From positions 1 through 64,000 of the forward strand of contig NZ_CBQR020000058.1 of NCBI RefSeq assembly GCF_000455485.1: a stretch of 64,000 nt of DNA, in the 5' to 3' direction. The DNA is from Gorillibacterium massiliense. Its GTDB lineage: Bacteria; Bacillota; Bacilli; Paenibacillales; NBRC-103111. The translations under genes and the position numbers were made by a program. This document shows, piece by piece, positions 46,247-56,224 of this stretch (its first letter is position 1; each line of letters opens with the position of its first letter). Below the pieces are notes generated by a model. It was not told where the DNA came from, made no database searches, and worked only from the letters and a program-made list of their open reading frames with translations.

Positions 46247-47887
46247 ATGGTGATTCAGAACCCAATTTTGAAAGGCTTTAATCCAGATCCCTCAATTCTT
46301 AGAGTAGAGGATGATTACTATATAGCAACATCGACCTTTGAATGGTTTCCTGGAGTCCAGATTCACCATTCACGCGATATGATCCACTGGAGAGTTATTG
46401 GCTATGCTTTAGATAGAGAATCGCAACTCGATTTAAAGGGTATTGAAGCTTCAGGGGGAGTATGGGCACCTTGCCTTACTTATGATGAGGAAGATAGGAC
46501 GTTCTTTTTGGTTTATACCATTATGCGGAGTACAAACGGCAATGCTTTTGATTTAGACAATTATGTAGTAACAGCGAAAGACATATTGGGACCTTGGTCA
46601 GAAAGGATATATCTTAACAGTTCAGGGTTTGATCCTTCGCTGTTTCACGATGACGACGGAAAGAAATGGCTACTGAACTTAGAGTGGGAAACGCGAAAAG
46701 GATATGAACATCCAGGCTCGATTGTTATTCAAGAATATGATCATGTTCTGAAAAAGCTCGTCGGTCATCCAGAACGTATTTTTTGCGGAGCGACTAATAT
46801 GGGGTGTTTGGAGGCACCGCATATTTATAAACGCAACGGATATTACTATATGATGGCTGCAGAAGGTGGGACAGGGTTTGGACATGGAGTAACCATTGCT
46901 CGATCAGAGAATTTATTAGGGCCTTACAAGTCTGACCCCTGTAATCCGATTATTACCTCAGCTCGTGTTGTTAATTTGAACAGAAGAAATGTAGATGATT
47001 ATTTAAAGCTTTATCAATACAATCCAAACTCGATTTTGCAGAAGAGTGGACATGGTTCATTGGTTGAGACGCAAAATGGCGAATGGTACATTGCCCATCT
47101 GTGTGCCCGTCCTGTTCTTCCCGAGATCCGTAGTATGTTGGGAAGAGAAACAGCACTCCAACGTTGTAAATGGACAGATGATGATTGGATTAGATTGGCT
47201 ACTGAAGGCTGTATGCCTGAGCTCCAGGTGCAAGAGCCTCTGCTTTCCCCACATCCATTTGTATCTGAGCCGGTGAGGGAAGATTTCGATAGTGGAGTAT
47301 GGAATGTAAACTTGAATTCACTTAGGGTTCCCTTCGAAGAGTCATGGGTTTCCTTGAAAGAAAGACCAGGATATCTTCGATTAAGGGGCAGAGAGTCTCT
47401 ATTTTCTTTACATAAGCAAAGTCTGATTGCACGTCGTTTGCAATCTGTGCACGCGATCATTGAAACCTGTGTGGAGTTTGAGCCGGAAAGATATCATGAG
47501 GCAGCTGGATTAACGTTATTCTATGATCAAAATATGTTCTATTATTTACGGATATACTTCAGCGAGACGCTTAATTCCAAATGCTTGGGTATTTTATATT
47601 CGGACAATGGAACAAAGGTGGAACTCGTTGAATCTAGACGTAAGATCAAAGATTGGAATCGAATATACATGCGTGCTGTAATTGATGAGGTTAAATTGTT
47701 TTTCTATTGTTCATCGGACGGAGAGAATTGGGAACAGATTGGTCCCGTTTTAGATGCAAGCAAATGCTCGGATGAATATTCAAGTTCGGGACATTTTACG
47801 GGTACTTTTGTGGGGATATGTTGTCAGGATTCTTACCGTAAATCCAAAATGGCTGATTTTGACTATTTTGAATACAGGGAAGTTTGA
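46247..47887 (+). CDS. Beta-xylosidase / arabinofuranosidase, GH43
   Basis: 546 aa. The N-terminal five-blade propeller has the base Asp in FNPDPSILR (about 14), the pKa Asp in GFDPSLFHDDDG (about 128) and the acid Glu in MGCLEAPHIYK (about 187). The motif YYIATSTFEWFPGVQIHHSRD is that of the XynB subgroup. The C-terminal beta-sandwich (about 340-546) completes the active site in known xylosidases. No signal peptide. It is separated from the GH42 gene by a terminator, so it may have its own promoter, or be reached by readthrough; AAGAAAGGATGG precedes ATG. The paralog-rich DNA after it is decayed. Confidence 0.92.
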   Translation: MVIQNPILKGFNPDPSILRVEDDYYIATSTFEWFPGVQIHHSRDMIHWRVIGYALDRESQLDLKGIEASGGVWAPCLTYDEEDRTFFLVYTIMRSTNGNAFDLDNYVVTAKDILGPWSERIYLNSSGFDPSLFHDDDGKKWLLNLEWETRKGYEHPGSIVIQEYDHVLKKLVGHPERIFCGATNMGCLEAPHIYKRNGYYYMMAAEGGTGFGHGVTIARSENLLGPYKSDPCNPIITSARVVNLNRRNVDDYLKLYQYNPNSILQKSGHGSLVETQNGEWYIAHLCARPVLPEIRSMLGRETALQRCKWTDDDWIRLATEGCMPELQVQEPLLSPHPFVSEPVREDFDSGVWNVNLNSLRVPFEESWVSLKERPGYLRLRGRESLFSLHKQSLIARRLQSVHAIIETCVEFEPERYHEAAGLTLFYDQNMFYYLRIYFSETLNSKCLGILYSDNGTKVELVESRRKIKDWNRIYMRAVIDEVKLFFYCSSDGENWEQIGPVLDASKCSDEYSSSGHFTGTFVGICCQDSYRKSKMADFDYFEYREV

Positions 47888-47950
47888 GGGTTAGTTATTT
47901 TCTATTGAGAACGCATTTCTGATAGTCTAATTAGTCTAATGAACAGAATA

Positions 47951-48019
47951 AGGTGCATAGCTAATTGCCAAGATGACATAATCGAAAGCAAGAACAATAT
48001 CTTCACCATTTTTATTTTT
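47951..48019 (-). pseudogene. Fragment of an FAD-dependent oxidoreductase gene
   Basis: 69 bp match 57758-57826 with 7 differences (about 90 percent). On the minus strand it reads as a stretch related to KNGEEIILAADSVILAIGYAP of the intact gene. It is a small relic of a close relative of that gene, not a working gene. Confidence 0.75.
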
Positions 48020-48224
48020 GGATAATCGGATTTTATGATGGAAAAGGGCTTATATTTCGCCCTTCTCCATTTTTTCAATCAAGGTGGAAAGATCGATACG
48101 AAGAAGTGATGTTTCATTTGGTTCACGAATAACGAGAGGCATTTTGAACATTGGGAAGTTTTCTTCCAGTACGTAGTCATCGATCCCCGCAGATACTTAG
48201 GCTTCCGTTGTTTTGCAAGCCCCT

Positions 48225-48383
48225 CTATAAAGTGTATTTTGGTTCGCAGGGCTTCGAATAACGGTTAATGACACGGATAAGGCTATTCAGAGACTTCGTA
48301 TAGGCGTTGGTGACGCGGTGGTCGGAGTAGGCGGATATTTCAGTTTCCCAGTTCTCCATAGCCTTTGTAAGAGGCTCAAAGGA
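48225..48383 (-). pseudogene. ISL3-family transposase C-terminal fragment
   Basis: The minus-strand frame reads SFEPLTKAMENWETEISAYS, then DHRVTNAYTKSLNSLIRVIN and RYSKP before a stop. The W-x-x-E-I-x-x-Y and TNA-x-TE/K-x-LN pattern is that of ISL3 transposase C-termini. Only about 50 codons remain. Confidence 0.6.
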
Positions 48384-48467
48384 TAAATTTGCCTTTCTTG
48401 AGTGTTGGGTGAGGGGGAAGTTTCAGATCATATTAAAGAAAGAACTGCCTAATTCTTCAATAACTAG

Positions 48468-48752
48468 TATGGGCAGTTTGCGAACCGTCATTCTAACTAT
48501 AGTCAGTTTGAACCGCTGTTTGAAATCGCTATGCAAAAAGAACTTTATCATCTTCTGCTCGAATGGTTGAGTCAGGACACGAGCACTCCTGTCTCGCAAG
48601 AGATAATGGAAACTACAGCCCTATTCATTAGTTGGTGAATATTTGAGGCGGCCGTGGATTGGAGTAGAAAGCCTGAAAATCGCACGGCAGAAGCGATGGT
48701 GCAGAACGTATTGGTGGTTGCGGCGGCGGGGTTGGCACCCGTATTGGGATAA
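48468..48752 (+). pseudogene. TetR-family regulator C-terminal fragment with in-frame TGA
   Basis: One plus-strand frame reads YGQFANRHSNYSQFEPLFEI, QKELYHLLLEWLSQDTSTPV, EIMETTALFISW, then TGA at 48636-48638, then continues in the same frame as IFEAAVDWSRKPENRTAEAM and VLVVAAAGLAPVLG to a stop at 48750-48752. The layout is a TetR ligand-domain end. The DNA-binding half is missing and the TGA breaks the rest. Confidence 0.6.
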
Positions 48753-49167
48753 TGATCAGCGACAATCAGGAGAAATAGAATCGGCTGAATGGGTCAAAAT
48801 GGGCATAAATCTTACGTCGGTGCCATCCCTCTTCGGTCGTCAAAATTATCCAACGTAACCTTTTGTGCCGGTTCATCCGCTCGATCACGCATAACACGAA
48901 ACAGATTTTCTTCGTTCCCATCTATATCATTACCGTTTCGTTTTAGACACTCGTTTGATGGTTTGTTGAGAAAACTGCGATAGCGCCGAAATACGGCTCT
49001 AGATAATTCTTATGTTATGTTCAGGTGTATGGCTAATGATCCAGTCAACCATACTTCACTTACTTGATATTGCAGAATCCTAGATTGGAAAGCGTATTTA
49101 TGTAAGGCTTAATTTGAGGTAAAAAGTGTTTTAGGCCTGTATGAAGACAAGATCATATAACCATTTG
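48753..49167. other. Decayed stretch
   Basis: No intact gene. The minus strand from about 48960 to 48820 reads NECLKRNGNDIDGNEENLF and AQKVTLDNFDDRRGMAPT, suggesting another broken gene end that I cannot name. Confidence 0.3.
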
Positions 49168-49194
49168 AAACCGCGATTAGAGCGGTTTTTTTAT
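49168..49194 (+). terminator. Rho-independent terminator
   Basis: AAACCGC / GCGGTTT with loop GATTAGA, then TTTTATTTTA. Confidence 0.75.
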
Positions 49195-49201
49195 TTTATG
49201 G

Positions 49202-49241
49202 ATACAACTTCTTGTCTTTTCTAAAAGACAAGAAGTTGTAT
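49202..49241. repeat. Perfect 19-bp inverted repeat
   Basis: ATACAACTTCTTGTCTTTT (49202-49220) and its exact complement (49223-49241) are separated by CT. The right side is followed by TGTTTTCC. It sits 8 bp after the terminator at 49168. Confidence 0.9.
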
Positions 49242-50335
49242 TGTTTTCCAATATTGGACACGAAGAAGGTACCATTCCCGTAGTTGCTAAAGGATACAAC
49301 TAGAGGGTCTATTTAGCATTATACAATACTGCTTTGTGTCCAAAAATTCGGATTTCTTTACAAGTTTACATAGGAAAAAATTTGCAGACCAGGATTCACA
49401 TTGACACAAATGCATTTCGGCTTACTACGGCTGTTTATGTTCAGCTAACGGCAGCATAGTTCAGTTAAATTGAGGGAAGTGTAATCGGTCGGAGTGGAAT
49501 AAATCAAGGTTTATAAGTTACTTATTATATGTAAGTGCTTATGTACAAAATAATCACAACACCCGTTCCTGGTTTGGACGGCTCTTTGCCGATTTATACT
49601 TCGTGTATCGTGATTCTAAGAGGAGGGAGAGGTATACGGCCGAGTGCATTCCGTCGCTGACCGGTTGGTTGACTGCGGCCGGGACGATCACCGTCGTTGC
49701 CGCTTCCGTCGCACTAGTTTCAATTGAAAGTAAACTGATATCTAATCGGATGGAAGCCGCCTGGCCAAGTATTTCGGGCGAATCCTTTATTTTACCGAAC
49801 ATTCATTTTAAGTGGTGTTTTTGATGTAGGCTTTTGGAAGATTATGTTGGGTGGCGTCAGAATACGATGGCGGAAAAAAACATTTCAACGATGCTGTCCA
49901 GCTAATAAAAAAAAGGGCATAAACCCAGTCACAATTCCTGTGGGATGGGGGATTCAACAGCTTCCCAATCTTTTGGATGAATTGACAGTGATTTACGACC
50001 CGATAAGTGGTTAATAGTTTGTTCATGCAATATAGTTATAAATACGGAAAGAAGGAAAGCTAAATCCCATTTTTTCCGTATTTTTGTTGACGGAGTATGG
50101 ATAGGTTCAGCAGTAGACTGTGTAAGTTGCGGAAGCTTGGAATCAATCCGGTTTGTCTGCCTCCTGAATGGGGTAATTGTAAGATTGAAAAGTTGGACGG
50201 TCTTATACGTGAATACATTCATGCTGAGCGGCATGAATAGAAAAGAAGGAGCTGGTTTCTGCTACTCCATAATATCCAAAGGTTGATGGTTTCAAGTGTT
50301 CTGATTTTGATGGTTTTGTTGACCGTTAAATGTAA
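49242..50335. other. Non-coding stretch with decayed fragments
   Basis: About 1.1 kb without a supported gene. A plus-strand frame near 49560-49800 (RSWFGRLFADLYFVYRDSKR, then SLTGWLTAAGTITVVAASVA) looks like a membrane protein fragment without a start. A terminator lies at 50041. Confidence 0.4.
50041..50086 (+). terminator. Terminator-like hairpin
   Basis: AATACGGAAA (50041-50050) pairs with TTTCCGTATT (50073-50082), followed by TTTG. Confidence 0.6.
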
Positions 50336-50841
50336 ACCAGTCAAGGCCGCGAAGCGTTTATTAGCCTTGACTGGTGATTCAATACTCCAATGCTTAATGA
50401 AGCCCAGCAATCCGTTGCTGGGCCTGCCATGCATCGGCTTCCTCTCTCCTTCGGTTTGGCCCTTCCGTTTTCTGGCGTCCCGTACTCGCACACTATGGCC
50501 TCTTGCTGACTCCTGTGGATTCAGCAGAGCCTTTCGGCTCTGGTTACGAAGTCACTTGCGTATTCCACAGGCCTCCCCAGATAAGAACGTCATCTTTCTG
50601 CCCGCGACTACTGGAATTTTCAAGGACAGACCTTGGCGACTTTGGATTTCGTTGTGTCTGGGCAACTCATCCGTCTGTCCCTGCCTCTAATCCAGTTCGT
50701 GTACCTAGCTCGTTCATTTGCCTTATGAATCCTCCAGATTCTGCCACACGGCAGACACCCTTGCTCTTAGCTAACGGTAGGCGTTCGCCAGCCCCCGTTC
50801 GGGACTCTCAACCTAGAGATGACGCCCATTCTGGGGCGAAC
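50336..50841 (-). mobile_element. Group II intron, 5' part only
   Basis: Read on the minus strand it starts GTTCGCCCCAGAATGGGCGT at 50841, close to the GUGYG-type 5' end. It continues with GGTTGAGAGTCCCGAACGG, CTAAGAGCAAGGGTGTCTGC and, near 50525, GGAGTCAGCAAGAGGCCATA, the stretch that usually precedes the intron-encoded protein. The reading frame after it (minus, to 50219) does not give a reverse transcriptase, so the intron is cut off early. The left limit near 50336 is approximate. Confidence 0.7.
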
Positions 50842-50878
50842 TAAAGCAATCAAGCTATGGATGTATCTTCGCGGCTCT

Positions 50879-51475
50879 TTATTTTACTTGATTACATATG
50901 TCTACAAGATAAGGTTGTACTTTTTCCCTAAACTCATCTATTGATAAGTACATTCTGCCATTGGAAGGATTGTATTTTAGGGGAATTACTTTTTCAGAAC
51001 CCTCATTTTTAACTACAAGCCCTTCATCACCAAAAGCATACTTTAGGTTGTTACCTGTCTTGTATTTCTGATATATTCCTGTTATTTCTACGGCAGTAAT
51101 TTTCTGAGTAGTATCATAAAAATCAGTTACTTCATCAGTATAAATAAAAGTCGGGATAGTCAGATTGATCCCATCAGGAAGGTTACCACCCGGAATAGGA
51201 AGCATATGGTATTTTGAGTCTATCCAATCAACCGTCACATTCATCTGATTGCTGAGTTCCCGGAGCTGAACGTATGTTCTTCCATCTTTAATAAGTGCTT
51301 CATTCAGTTTTATCATTTTCCCATTTACATAAATGGGATATCCCAGAGTATCAATCGGTAACTTCGCCGCATTTGCCATAGTCATTGTGCTCATGATCAT
51401 GACACACAGCACTAGACCGAATAATGTACCTGCTATAAAGTGTATTCTTTTGATTAACCGTTCTTTTTTAAGCAT
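50879..51475 (-). CDS. Secreted protein with copper amine oxidase N-like stalk domain
   Basis: 198 aa. An N-terminal signal or anchor (residues about 10-36, HFIAGTLFGLVLCVMIMSTM). A short stalk/copper-amine-oxidase-N repeat (YPIYVNGKMIKLNEALIKDG then RTYVQLRELSNQMNVTVDW) is common in Paenibacillus surface proteins. The C-terminal half is unrecognised. GGAGG precedes ATG on the minus strand. It lies 12 bp after the broken gene to its right, so it was probably in one operon with it. Confidence 0.75.
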   Translation of the reverse strand: MLKKERLIKRIHFIAGTLFGLVLCVMIMSTMTMANAAKLPIDTLGYPIYVNGKMIKLNEALIKDGRTYVQLRELSNQMNVTVDWIDSKYHMLPIPGGNLPDGINLTIPTFIYTDEVTDFYDTTQKITAVEITGIYQKYKTGNNLKYAFGDEGLVVKNEGSEKVIPLKYNPSNGRMYLSIDEFREKVQPYLVDICNQVK

Positions 51476-51487
51476 TGATTGACCTCC

Positions 51488-52639
51488 TTATTGCATTGTC
51501 ATTGATATTTTTTCACTATCCCAATGAGAGTTTGAAAGAATTGAAACTTTGCTATCTGATACCCAACTGCATCCAAATTTTCCTCTTCTATTTTTATCTG
51601 TGTTGGTATCACCAAATATTTGAGTAACACTATCATTATAAAGATAGCTTTGGGAGAAACTTGCATCTTTCAAATATAGGCCAGAGGTAGCGTTGTGCGC
51701 TGTATCAACTAAAGTAATCTGTCTATTAAAATTAACGCCACTTCCGGATGATGGTATTGGGCTTGAAGATGTACAATAGTTATTCTGGAATAATATTTTA
51801 TTAAAGTTGTTTCCATCAAGTATTTGGAAATATATATTGTTGTCTGTACCAATCCATAACTTAAAATAAAGCTTATCACCAGCTGCAATTGATACTGTAC
51901 CTGTTTTCCAACCTGTCCAATAACCACTCGCAATTGCTTGCCATTGTCCATTAAAGTAGCCTATTCCAATATCTTGATAATGTCCATTACTATAAATAGT
52001 ATAGAACATATATCCTGCTTTTCCTGATGGGGCAGTTATATTGCTACTACCCGCATTTAGAAAAGTAGTTGTTTTATTATATCCTGAAGTTGACAAGACT
52101 TCATATCCAATGCCACCAGTCTCGTAACTAGTTCTGGTACTTTTATCAGTATCGGCCATAATACTTATATCACTTAATATATAATCTGAGTTCAAAATCT
52201 CAGGGTGAGTTGGAGCAAAATCAGGTATCTTTGATGAAAATTTCATTTCTGACTTCACTGCAGTTCCTGCTTCTAAATTTGCTGCGGAAACAAACAAAGC
52301 TTTTGCCTGTTCTTCAGAGAAGTTATTGCTCTTAATTTCTTTATAGATGCTTTTTAAATTATCTTTCACCATTTTATAGGCGTCTTTCTCAGAATAAGCG
52401 CTTTTATAATTTTAAATTATCTTCATCATATCATTTTGTCCAATTGCGTTTTCCATGTATGATAAAGTACCTTCTTCAGGTGTTTTGTCTTGGTCTAACA
52501 ATGTTCCAATAATTTTTAATTCTGTCTGATACTCAGTAGGGCTCATGCTTGGTGTAGCATTAGTCTGGGCAAATGCTGGTATAGATATGCAACTTAATAC
52601 TAATATAATACTTAAGCAAAGAAGTAATTTTCTTTTCAT
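51488..52639 (-). pseudogene. Secreted protein gene interrupted by an in-frame TAA
   Basis: Upstream part: MKRKLLLCLSIILVLSCISI, a clear signal peptide ending AFA, then 50 residues to a TAA at 52412-52414. The same frame goes on without a shift as NYKSAYSEKDAYKMVKDNLK and then 294 more residues to 51488, so a single about 383-residue protein is broken by one stop codon. The distal part (residues about 170-340) is beta-rich and lectin-like in feel (GYMFYTIYSNGHYQDIGIGY, KLWIGTDNNIYFQILDG). No family assigned. GGAGT before the ATG. Translation could restart at ATG 52372, but no signal peptide would be present. Confidence 0.7.
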
Positions 52640-53323
52640 TTTTAAACACTCCTCTTTATTGTTTGTTAGATTAAACTACAGTAAAAATATTTATGCTGTA
52701 CTACTCATTTCTTCTTCATGAGAAGGTAGAGCTTGTAAAAGTTAATGGTTATTACACAAATCAAGTCGTTACCCTAGTAAGATTACATTTTGGGTATTAT
52801 ATCAACGTCCTTTCGTTTTAGTATAGTCATAGGATTAATCTTGCTGTGTATTGAATGGAAATACAAATGAGTATATAGATAGGAAGAAATAGTTTATTTC
52901 AAGAACCCCGCCAGCCAAAGACGACCACAAAAGGCATAACTGAAGCGATAGACAGCTCTGAAAATTTCATCTTTTCAAGCTCTCACCTCCAGATATTTGT
53001 TAAAGGACTAAATAGCCCTTCATCCCATAAGACAATTTATATTGACATATAGTTCCTTTTCTATACAAAATATTTTTATTTATCCATAATTTGTTTGAAT
53101 ACAGGAGGCATTTTGCCTCCTTCTTGCTATACTGGTCACTTCTAGTCGCATACTACTTCTAGCTGCGTTGTGATTTCGATGATTTAGATGTAGCGCGAAT
53201 GATCTTGAAGATAAGATAAATGAGGTAAAACGGAGTGATTGCCCATCCAATCAATACGGACAAGATGATCTTTGAAACAATGTAATTGGAGATCGTTGTG
53301 AAAACAGTATTGTTTCGCTGTAA
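52640..53323. other. Intergenic region with small uncertain frames
   Basis: Minus-strand 52899-52970 could code a 23-residue hydrophobic peptide (MKFSELSIASVMPFVVVFGW) behind GGAGGTGAG, but the spacing is long. Minus-strand 53159 to about 53320 reads as a startless membrane fragment (ISNYIVSKIILSVLIGWAIT). A hairpin AGGAGGCA / TGCCTCCT lies at 53103-53121. Nothing else seen. Confidence 0.35.
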
Positions 53324-54379
53324 TCGGCTGAAGTTATTGACTTCTGGGTATTAAGTGCCGACATCTATCGTAAGGAGCAAGATAAGGTTCGAGTTATTGG
53401 ATTGGAGAGTGCCCTTCACAAGCAAGCTTCCCGCTTACAGTACCTTGATCCTGAAACCCAGAAGATGATCATCCTTCTGGATGGGTCATTATTTGATAGT
53501 ACACTGTTTAGGTCCACAGCATTTGAATTTCCTATGGAAAGCATGCGAATTCGAGACTCCAAACTTTGGATTGAAGACTTTTTGCAGTATGAGCGTCAAA
53601 AAGAAGATGAGCTATCGAGGAGAAGAAAGGCCGCTGAACAGGAGGCTGAAGAAGCTGGAATCAGAAACCTTGAAGAGTTGAAACGGGCCGAGGCAAAAAA
53701 TCGACGAATCCAGCAATATGAGGCAAGAAAGAACAGACCCCTTAATGAATCCTATAAAGAGGTTATGCAAGATCGACTTTCGTTTCAGCAACGGTTTACC
53801 GATGAGGAAAAGAAACTCTTTCACAAGCTTTGTCTTAAGCATGGCTTCACAGTCGAGAATTTCCCAGGGATATTGCAACTGAACCTTCAGCTCTCCGATT
53901 TGATTGTCACCCCTCCGCAATTGTGGCAATTGTGGGTGTTTAACGAGATTGCAGGTCAATATAAGTATTGTGTCTGGAAAAAGAAAGAACCTCGTATCTG
54001 GTTAGACAATACCAAAAAACGGTTTATGGATATTCGAAAGAATGGCATATTACGTATTAAGAGAACTACGAATGAAGAGGGAAATTACATCTTCACTTTG
54101 TACAATTACATCTCGAAATTAAATGATGGCGGGATTTTGCAAAAGCTTGGTTCGTGGACAAAAAAGTACCATAGCATCCTTGTCAATCGGTTACCAACTT
54201 TTCCGAGTCACAAGGAGAATGTGTTATTAAACATGAATTTTGATGGCCTTTCCCATCCGTCAATCGAGGACGTTTATATGCAATACCGGTCTAAAATTTA
54301 TGAGATCCATGCTGATTGTCAGAAGCAACAATCCACTTCAATTCGTTCAGGATCAGGACGAGTGGAGGTTCCATTATGA
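53324..54379 (+). pseudogene. CoiA-like protein, 5'-truncated
   Basis: The frame is open from 53324 with AEVIDFWVLSADIYRKEQDK before the first usable start (TTG 53402). This is how the middle of a CoiA-type competence protein looks after the nuclease domain (Trp-hydrophobic repeat, then QASRLQYLDPETQKMIILLD). The N-terminal part is missing. The remaining about 350 residues include a charged coiled coil (residues 65-115 of the TTG form). The family match is tentative. It overlaps the next small gene by 4 nt. Confidence 0.45.
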
Positions 54380-54621
54380 TGGAGCATCAACACCATCAGA
54401 TACCTTACAATTCGAGACCAGCTCTGGAGTCGGCAACGACATATACTACTCCTATTAATCAGGAACACAAAGTTCCTATCGAAAAACTCGCACAATATCG
54501 AGTACTCTTACAGATGTGCAAGAGATCGAAACTCTTAGAAGTCTATCCGACATTTTATGAACACATTCATAGAGCCGAAGCCATTTACGTGTCCTATGAT
54601 ACCTCTGGAGAAATTGACTAG
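54376..54621 (+). CDS. Hypothetical 81-aa protein
   Basis: Starts MMEHQHHQIPYNSRPALESA; GGAGG lies 8 nt before ATG 54376, which overlaps the stop of the CoiA-like gene. No family recognised. The second half (KLAQYRVLLQMCKRSKLLEV) is helical. Probably the downstream partner of the truncated gene. Confidence 0.5.
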   Translation: MMEHQHHQIPYNSRPALESATTYTTPINQEHKVPIEKLAQYRVLLQMCKRSKLLEVYPTFYEHIHRAEAIYVSYDTSGEID

Positions 54622-56157
54622 GAAAATTGGAGTCACTTATATGCACAATAGAAAACATGAAGCACGCTCTTCTTGGTGAATAGTTTTAGCTGCTTCCAAG
54701 GTTAATTATATTGTTTCTCAAGGGTCACGGTGAAGAGATATAGGAAAGAGGATTCACCATAACTATTATGCCAAAGTTTGCCGGAGAGGACCGATGGACG
54801 TCCTGATTTAAAGTGGGGGTAATATGTCCGATCAGAATGTAATGTCCGTATTCAACAAGTATCACATCAAGAAAGATATTGATCCTCTTACGAACTTGTT
54901 TGTGATCACCCGCTACATATAGCCAAGGAAGGTTGTCAACATTAATACGCCGAAATATGGGAGCAAGTAGAGAAGAGAATCTGCCTATTACTAACGTTGA
55001 GCTTGTATCGCTTGTGTCGCTAGACAGAGCAGCCGCGAGACGTTATTAGCGTTTGGGAGAATGACTTGAAACGTGTCTACTATTATGTGGTGGGCAGGAG
55101 GCCAACTGAGCCGGTTGTAGTGGCTATGTTACTAACAAAGACTCTGCAGTTGGATAAACGGGTACTACGCGGCTATTCACCCTGGTCGAACAATCGCGGG
55201 CGGATATTGGGGCAGATCATGCATTAATTGAATTGTGGGAACGTAAGGTGGGTTAATCGGAAAATCGAAGAATTTCAATGAAGAAAAGAGAAGTTCTAAC
55301 ACTTATCAGGAGACATTGTCAGGGATTAATTTCGTACTGATCCGATTACCCACAAAATGAGGCAATAAGATGCAAAACATTCTATCCTTCTACACCATGC
55401 TTCTTTAGTAAATTCATGAGAAGGCGTTTACTGGCGATTTGCTTTATGATGAAACCCCCGTTAATGCTTTCTATCCTTCTACAAACCCTAATGATTTAGT
55501 GAACTCCTTATAGCGAATAGCTGGTTTAGCTAATGTTACAAACGTATATGGTTCGCATAATACTCTCGGACTAAATCCCAAAATTTTAGATGAAGTAAAA
55601 CTTGCAATGGATTTTTTGAAGAAAAAAACTTATTCTATTTAGAACAGGTATACATCGAATTAACGGGTATAGTGTACAGTTTTAGTCGGTAGTTCATTGA
55701 ACGGGAGACGATTTTCAATCACTGCATTTATATGAGGCGGTTTTCCTTTGCTCGAAAATCAACATTTAATAATATCATAGCCAAACGACCAGAAAAGTCA
55801 TCATTCTTGAAATTGACATAGCTTCGCGTTTCATTAAGCAGTGAGGAGAGCTGCATGGTGCGAGAAACCTTAATGCAAAAATTTTTAATTAAAATTTGAT
55901 CATCGATAGGTGCGCCTATTTCTGACTTTCACGTAGGATATCGCAACACTCAAGTAATTTTAGCATAACTATTTAGATATTTATTTCTTGACTTCAGAGC
56001 CTTTCACAGTAGATATTGAGCCGTCTGCATTTTTGATATTCAGGGTACAGATGGATGAAGACCAAGTTGCTCTTGGAATATTATTAAGTTGCTCCCCGGA
56101 GTTTATCAAGAGATTCTGCAATGAAAAACACGAACTAGCACCTATAACAAAAATCTC
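54622..56157. other. Degenerate mobile-element remnants
   Basis: About 1.5 kb without an intact gene. Short broken frames occur, for example MSDQNVMSVFNKYHIKKDID at about 54824 and, near 55480-55640, NDLVNSL-TAG-RIAGLANVTNVYGSHNTLGL. They point to several decayed genes that I cannot name. Confidence 0.4.
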
Positions 56158-56224
56158 ATAGATAAAAGACTTTGAATATTTTATCAAATGGCTATTTGAA
56201 TTTCGAAATAAACCAACTCAAGAA

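Noticed and set aside
50283-50844. Plus-strand frames of 113-135 codons
   Set aside because: They are the antisense of the group II intron RNA and show no protein family.
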